Below are positions 57,481 through 64,000 of a stretch of DNA of 64,000 bases, in pieces. The stretch's first letter is position 1. Each line of letters opens with the position of its first letter. Where the stretch lies: assembly GCA_035079385.1 (NCBI GenBank), contig JAVHKY010000010.1, positions 4,154,001 to 4,218,000 of the forward strand. Reading direction: 5' to 3'. Below the pieces are notes generated by a model. The model was not told the origin of the DNA, ran no database searches, and worked only from the letters and a program-made list of their open reading frames with translations. The DNA is from Aspidiotus rigidus (Eukaryota; Arthropoda; Insecta; Hemiptera; Diaspididae). Both the position numbers and the translations under genes were made by a program.

Positions 57481-58419
57481 CAAGGTCTATCAAAAAAGTT
57501 CCCGGACGATTATTTGTATGCGCCAATTGGCAACACTGGCAAGGAAACCTAATTGAATCTTGTTTTGTTGTACTATTGACCATCAACATTCAAAATTTCA
57601 CGTTGATTCATGGTATAGTTTGTCATAAATCAATTTTTTGGAAGAATGTCCTCGAGCGTCCGTGACGATTTCGGGCCAATTTTTTTGGGTAAAAAAGAGG
57701 TTGAGCAATAAATTGTCATCAAATTCCTTGTAAAACCAAGAAAAGGAAATGTCAAATTGAAAAATATGTTATGATTGTGCTGTGTTTGAAGAGTCCACCG
57801 AGAAGCGGCAGCGTTGTGCAACGCGGTCAGTCGTTTCAGGGTGGGGCAAGAGTCGATAACAGCTGTTGCGCGTGCTGGTAAACCAGTTTATGCGTGTACG
57901 CTGTCTGTCGTCAACAGTATGAAGCAGAAACTCGCCGGAAATCGTCTAGAGATGTTGCTAGTAGTATCAGCGGCAGTCACAAAGGCGTTTGACTATGTAA
58001 TTGTGATTTTTGATGTATGAGTTTAACATGAAGACAACCATGAAGGTTTTTTGGCGTGTACAACTATATGGTACGGCCTTTGGTATCAAAGGTTTTTTTG
58101 CACTAAATCAAACACCAGTTGCCACCCCCTGTATTCGCCTTATTTGACTTGTCGGGACTTCTTCCTAATCAAACGACTATGAGATGCCATGGGATGGGAG
58201 CATTTGGGGCCTACAGAAGGCATCAAGACGGAATCATCACAAGCCCTTATGGACATTCCCCGAAAATTAATTTATGGCAAACTTTTTCCAGAATCAATGT
58301 AAAATTTTGAATATCGATAGTCGATAGTACAACAAAACAAGATTCAATTAGGTTTCCTTGCCAGTGTTGCCAATCGGCGCGTACAAATAATCGTCCGAGA
58401 ACTTTTTTGACAGACCTCG
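57481..58419 (+). mobile_element. 939-bp degenerate mariner-like transposon
   Basis: The terminal inverted repeats are about 95 bp and over 90 percent alike by eye, starting C(A/G)AGGTCTRTCAAAAAAGTT and including GGCAACACTGGCAAGGAAAC. TA flanks both ends (57479-57480, 58420-58421). Inside, plus-strand remnants of a transposase are visible: VSRFRVGQESIT and RAGKP (helix-turn-helix region), and later a PENQFMANFF-like C-terminal piece. The catalytic middle is missing or scrambled. The interior is short for mariner (about 1.3 kb is usual), so it has an internal deletion and is non-autonomous. Confidence 0.75.
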
Positions 58420-59220
58420 TATGATAGGAAGGAAAAGGACTTTGAAAAATTCATACTTTCAGGCTGCATACACCATCATACAAAAGACTCGGGAAAACTT
58501 GAGAATCTTCAAGATTTTGATGTGAATTCTCAATACCAAAACCAATTCAACCCATAGAACAGGTTCCCTGCGTTCCTTATTCAACTTCCTTAAGGAAGTC
58601 GTAATATTTTTCCTAGTCCCCCACCTAACATCCATACTTTGAGAGACAACATTTTTCTGAGTTCTCCCATCATGTATAGCTGGAGAGTCGAAATTTTTCA
58701 AAAACCCCTGTGACATCATATGTAGCTCGAAGGTCAAAATTCTTCAAGATTTTGGTTGGATGGTGCACGGCAAATTTTTCACCCCTCATACAATACGTTC
58801 CCTGTTAAAATTTAGATTCTCATGTTATATAATTATGGTAGGAGGGAGATTTATGGTGTTTGAAGGATTGCATACCTGGTTCATTGAAAGGGCTAAGCCA
58901 ATTGGTATATGAAGCATTGCATGTCTAGTTACTTGGAGGGGCTATCCTAATGCGGGTCATGTCATGTATTATTTTTCGAGTCATAGAACAGGTTCCCTGC
59001 GTTCCTCGTAATATTGTAAAGGAAGCCGTTTTTTTCTCAAAGTCCCCCTCCTATTGTATATAGCTTGGAGGTCGGAATTTCCCCTCCTATAAATATAGCT
59101 TGGACGTGGGTACTTTTCTAAGTCCTTCCCCTCCCCCATCAAATATAACTTCAAATTCCGGATCTGCGACGTCCCAATTGTCAGTTTTTTCTTAAATCCC
59201 CTTCCTATTGTATCTAGCTC
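58420..59220. repeat. Family C and E repeat mosaic
   Basis: It contains several family C units on both strands, two copies of CATAGAACAGGTTCCCTGCG (58553 and 58983), and a family E piece at 58850-58955. The left end continues the unit interrupted by the mariner. Confidence 0.6.
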
Positions 59221-62113
59221 CACCCTTCATTTTTCAATTATTCACGCAACAAAACCTCAACTCATCAGCGATCCCTCATTGAAACTACCAGACCTTCTAA
59301 CTACTCGAGGATCAGAATTTTACAATTTTTCTGGGTCCTCCCCAACTGCACTGTACCGAGTAGACCTTTTGTATCTATAACTTCAAGATAAATCGAAGTC
59401 AACATTTTTCAGATGCTACGTGCCCCATAAAACAAATTCCCTGCCACCCCTCATTCAACTCGATTAAAGAACCTGTGAGTTTTTCATTCTACTGCGACGT
59501 ACCTTTAATTAGGTGTACAACAGATGGGCCCATTCATATCTACCGAAGTGTATAAGGAAATATAAATTTTTGATGGGCGCGAATGCTCGGAAAATTAAGA
59601 TGTATTAAACGTTTTTAATTATTTTGGAAGAGAGAACCTCGACTCGTCACGCGTACGTAAAACTGTAAAATATATGGGTATATAAAGTAGTAAATATTCA
59701 AATTGCACACATCGTCGCTGTTTATCTTCGTCGTTGTAAAGCGTTGTTTTTCTCTCCCTTTCTCTACTTCTTTAACCGCAAACACTCTAGAATTCGTACG
59801 AGCTTTATTTGTATCATCATCATTATTACTGCTATTATTTATTCGTTTGTCGTCCTCCGTCGAAATGACAATATTTAGCCTATTTCGTTCTTTCTTTCCT
59901 ACTCAATGATTGGGTTATTCACCCCGTGCGCAGGTTGTGGACATTTCGACTTGAACGGTGCGACGCAAAATTTGTTTAATATAATCACGACGTTTTACAA
60001 GAAAAGGAAAATTTGTTTTGTAAATTCTACTTCGAATTTTCTTCTTCATTTTGACGCTGAGCTACCGAATGCGTATAGGAAGTGAACATGTTTTATTTAC
60101 TCTTCTACCGGTATTGGGAATTTCAAGTTGGAGAATGTAAAGAATTTGCCACGAGGTGTGTTTGCGCTGACTGTTAGAATAAAGTAGTACGAAAAATATT
60201 GTTTCGGTAATTCGACGAGTCGGATGTCATGTGATATTGAAGCATTCACCTTTCTTTTAATTTTTTTTACAATCTTCGTCAAGAGAATCTTTGATGTCGA
60301 ATTTTCATCGTGTGCCATCGAGAGAGTATACCTCGAGACTAGGTGTTCGTTTTTCTGCCATTGTACCCTCTATTTCGCTGCCAACTTTAGTATCCATGAT
60401 TTGTTTTAATGAATGTTTTATTTTTCTCGTCTGTTTCGCAGGTAAGTTTTGGTGGTCACGAGCCATTAGTCTACCAATCTTATTCTTCGGGATAGCGGCA
60501 CATCTGTAGAATCCTCTCCTACCGTGTCACTTTTTCTCGTTAAGCATTGAATGAATGAAGCGAATTCAAGTTTTGTGGATCTACCGAGGAAAACGTACGT
60601 GAAAAAAAGATTCCTAACAAATGTATAGAGGATTATTTTTTCGCCTTCCTTTCTAGTCGAATGTTCATCGTTCGTTGATTTTACCTCTTTGGTACCATTT
60701 TCGAACCTACCAGTGGCGTAGCGAGGAAGCGGGTCAGAGGACCACCCCTCGAATTGAAAAGCTTAACTAAAAATTCTTAGGATTACGGAAAAAGCTGAAG
60801 TGTCGCACGACCCCGTCCCTTCCTAGAGAATTTGCTGTCCACGCCAGTGGAATCCACTGGTAAAGATTGCTGTCAAGGAATTTCATGACCTGGAAGTCCA
60901 GGGGACTGCTTTGCTTTTGATTGCTCCAAGTTTTTTTGAATGCTAATTTTTTCAAAAATCATGCTGGTGCTCAAGTATCAGGTTTCGGTATTAGTTTTCA
61001 AGGTCAGAAGCAGGACAGGGTCAGAAGTTTTGTGGGATGAATCTTTGACGGCAATGACAAGCGTGTAATGTTCCGGAAAGTTGATGTGCGACCCGGAATC
61101 CAAAGGAAGGAGACAGATGCCGAAGTGGATGATAGTGATTGCAGGAGTAAATGAATGCGCTGATTGGGAGCATTAGTAGAATAAGAATGCTTTGAAGTGG
61201 GTCAGTTGTTAGTAGATATTTGAGTAGGGGATGAGGAGATGAAGATAAGAAAGACAAGAGTGTTTGGTTGTGAAAATGGAGCCAGAATTTTTAAATCAAC
61301 GGTTGATTATGGCTCCTTTCTGGGCGTACTCTGTTTTTGGTCCAGGTTGGGTCGGAAAACTGGCACACAGATAGTGTTTCTAATGAATTGTCGGTATCTA
61401 GTGTTGTGAGTTCGGAGATTAGCAGCTAGATCGAGTTGGATTGGGTGATATGATAAGGGGTAGATGGTTCAATTTGGGGTGTTGGAAACAGTAAGATCCA
61501 AGAGGACAGAGAAAAAAATTCTGTCTGCTGAGTACTGGTACATAGATTTGAAGCTGCGTGAATTGAGCTGTGGATGCAAGAAAATGTGCAGTGAGAGTTG
61601 GAAAGCGGCATTTGAGAGGAACCCAGCTTGAACGCAGAGGCTGAGAGTGGGGCTAGATCGTTGTGCGCCGAGGGCTTGATTCATTCCGAAGGCGAATATT
61701 GACAGGGTTTGATAGATTTGTCAAGTTTTCGCGTTGCATATATTAAATAGTGGATGGAAGAGAGGGTAGTCGAATGGGTAGAACAGTGTTGAGTGGGTGG
61801 TAACTGCGTAATATATGATCAGTAACGGGATGTGATCTTCTGCAGTTAAATCTATTTTTTGGTTAGTGAGGTGTCACAGGGACAAGTCGAGTCTTGACGA
61901 TTATGAATAAGTTTACTGTTAACCAGTGGCTTAGTTTGTTTTTTTTTTTGGGGGGGGGGGGAGTTTGGGTCAACTCTGCCTCGAAATTTTTCGTAATCAT
62001 AAAATTCCCAATCTATTTTTATGCGACTGAAAAAAAGAAAAATCAGGAGCCAAGTTTATATTCCATGTCTATCATAGTGTATATTTGTCTTTGTCGGTTA
62101 CTTCTGTACTCGT
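59221..62113. other. Pumilio intron 3, no gene recognised
   Basis: CAGTGGCGTAGCGAGG at about 60712 resembles a hAT-type terminus but no partner end was found. Minus-strand frames at 61257-61021 and 61684-61426 show no domain. A T11-G12 run is at 61939-61961. Confidence 0.35.
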
Positions 62114-62352
62114 TGCGCTCGTTCGTCCCCAATCTTGGACTAGAGTTAGGTCTAGTATTACTCGTATATACTGTACATTACGCTACATAGCTCCCAAAGC
62201 TCACTCGATCTTGGTTTAGTTTGAATATAGTATACTGTACGTTGGGCTACTTAGCTCTCAGGCCTCACTCGCTCCGTTCGTTCGCCCCCAATCTTGATCT
62301 AGTATTAATCTAGTATATTGTACGTTAAGTTACTAAGCTCCCAGCTCGCGCT
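62114..62352 (+). repeat. Three imperfect tandem units
   Basis: The order CCCCAATCTTG, CTAGTAT, TATACTGTACRTTR, GCTACTTAGCTCYCA, then a CTCACTCGCTC-like end repeats three times (about 62114-62206, 62207-62269, 62270-62352). The CTAGTATA words recall family B and 20870-20930. Confidence 0.55.
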
Positions 62353-62585
62353 CATCTACTCTACATTATAAAATCGTAAAAGGATCACGGGCAGTTTTAG
62401 GCAGAGCAAACTTTAAGAAAACGGAATTAATATTGAAATATGTTCGGCTAAAATTATTAAGATACATCAATGGTTGAATGCTCAGAACACTCCGTAAACA
62501 TTTTTAATCAGATTTACTTTAACACATCAATTTTGTTGAAAAAGGGTTTTTCAATTGTACAAATCTACTTTAAGAGTACTTTCGG

Positions 62586-62798
62586 GTGTTATCCCATCCT
62601 CAGTTGTGTCGCAATAGCATAATTCCCCTTAAAAAATCGAGTCAATTTTCTTTCAAATGGAGTATAATTAATATAAAAGGGGATGGCAATTGTTTTTTTA
62701 GAGTTCTGTCTCACTATATTTACAAGAAACAGAGATGTTTGTATTTAGTACGGAAAGCAATAGTGAAACATATTGTCGATCATTATCATCAACAGTGA
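62586..62798 (+). pseudogene. OTU-protease-like fragment
   Basis: The frame reads IKGDGNCFFRVLSHYIY and then VRKAIVKHIVDH, matching the start of an OTU cysteine protease domain: GDGNC with the catalytic Cys, then FR and a downstream helix. It stops at TGA after about 70 codons, before the catalytic His region, and no continuation exon was found. OTU domains are carried by both cellular deubiquitinases and some transposable elements. Here, inside a repeat-rich intron, a transposon remnant is more likely. Confidence 0.5.
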
Positions 62799-62799
62799 T

Positions 62800-64000
62800 A
62801 TTTATAACATACCACTTAACTCTTTAGGTCTAGTATAAGGTAGTATATAGGAAGAGGTCAGACGGACGTACGGACGCAAATCCAGGAATTAGATAAGAGA
62901 GGTTGGCCCAGTATACTGTATATGTACCAGGAATCAAGGAAAGATTGGCGAAAATTCATCCAGGTCTCAAGGTCACGGTTGTACGGATATAGGGAGGTAA
63001 ATTTCGGGGTAGAGATGAGAGCAAAAAAACATGTCAAAAAAAAGGTCTCAAAACCTCGACTTCCCCGAAATTTCGGTATAACACCAATAATTGGTTGATA
63101 AATATAGTTATGTGTTACAATGCGGGCAATAGGGTCACTAGTTGAGTGAGAGTATATTATGTGTGTGGAAATGTTTGATTTTTAGAGATCCAGTGAATTG
63201 GAAGATACAGGATAAGCGTTGAAGATGAAAGAGAATATTGAAGTGATGGAGAGGGCCTTTCCAATTCCAGGTGGGACAGAGATCAGAAAATAGAGAGAGT
63301 AATGGTTGAGAATGATTTGTTGGACAAGTGAAGGGGGATCGTCGAACTCTAAGAAATTACATGCTCGAGTTGAGTACTTTCAAAAGTTTTGTCCAAAAGA
63401 TGGGTATTTCTGCTTGTATAGAATATTCGTGTATCGAAAATAGTCGCCTTTTGTTATTTCGAATACCCACCCTATTTTTTTCCCTCTCAACAAAAAAAAA
63501 ATGGCGTTAGGAAAACGTATTGTCGTAAACGTGTAGAACTAGAATCAAATTGAGTCATCTGGCCGTAAATGGTTCAGATATCCAGTAGGTATGCCTGTAT
63601 TTTTTTTTTTGCGGTTTTCCTCCTAACCTAGGAAAAAAATCCGTAGTGTTTATTACATTAAACGTCAGAATTTGTTACCGCGTACTACGAGTCGTTACGT
63701 TCATTACGTTCTCGTTTCGTTCACGCACACACGTGTAAGTTAGAACTATTGTACTATCAGTAAAGTACGTTAAAAATATGATATCTACTCTATTCGTAAG
63801 TTTATTTTGTTGGTAACCAGTGCGACACATTTTTTTGCACATTCGTGCGACAATGTTGACGTTTCGTCAGCAAGTATTTCCATCGATACCGTTGCTTTTT
63901 GTACGTGCCTGTGTCGTATTTCATTTCGTAGCATTTGGTATGACTCGGCGAGGAGGTGTATATTTAGTAATGGAATAGAAGTTACCTGGAGACGGGCCCG
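62800..64000. other. Window end, no gene recognised
   Basis: A CpG-richer, less repetitive stretch at about 63660-63760 ends at a good donor-like CACACACGT|GTAAGTT (63735). It could be an alternative Pumilio first exon, but nothing else supports this. Confidence 0.3.

Noticed and set aside
61021..61684. Serine-rich minus-strand frames as a LINE or gene
   Set aside because: No RT or other motif could be identified; composition only.
1..64000. tRNA or 5S rRNA genes
   Set aside because: No A box/B box pair with a cloverleaf could be found by eye on either strand; a tRNAscan-type run would settle this.

Overview
This is eukaryotic nuclear DNA, most likely from an arthropod and probably an insect. 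The reasons are spliced genes with GT-AG introns, a pacifastin-type inhibitor (a family known essentially from arthropods), an R1-clade LINE fragment, Penelope-like elements (PLEs), a mariner, and an AT-rich background full of short homopolymers. There are no bacterial operons, ribosome binding sites or CRISPR arrays. All gene models below were assembled by hand from reading frame, splice-site phase and protein motifs; no transcript or database evidence was available.

Layout. 1-9,063: repeats plus an unrecognised three-exon minus-strand gene (2,620-6,005; 369 aa, membrane-anchored N terminus). 9,064-13,132: a complete seven-exon flavin-containing monooxygenase (417 aa, plus strand). 13,456-14,191: a small secreted single-domain pacifastin-like protein on the minus strand, tail-to-tail with the monooxygenase. 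15,756-16,340: a tentative two-exon minus-strand gene (124 aa). 16,341-17,116: probable leader of the next gene. 17,741-38,535: an activator-type E2F transcription factor, eight coding exons and 437 aa in the model, with cyclin-binding, DNA-binding, dimerisation, marked-box and Rb-binding parts all readable. 43,200-48,356: likely promoter and first three coding exons (210 aa) of a Pumilio-family translational repressor; its RNA-binding domain must lie beyond the window, so its third coding intron is over 15.6 kb.

The E2F introns are the richest part. They carry four related box C/D snoRNA-like sequences (two in intron 1 near its start, one at the end of intron 1, one in intron 3); the last two are identical over 103 nt. 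Intron 3 (9.7 kb) also holds two decayed PLE copies in inverted orientation around an R1 LINE fragment, and a second, different PLE with RT and GIY-YIG remnants. The 3' ends of these PLEs contain a CTGATGA...GAAA arrangement resembling a hammerhead ribozyme core.

48,357-64,000 is treated as Pumilio intron. It holds a 168-bp hairpin, an almost pure AT island, a four-unit tandem array, another PLE relic, a 939-bp mariner with about 95-bp inverted termini, families of short dispersed repeats shared with the left end of the window, and an OTU-protease-like fragment. The genes are functionally unrelated to one another; E2F (cell-cycle transcription) and Pumilio (mRNA repression) are conserved regulators that happen to be neighbours.
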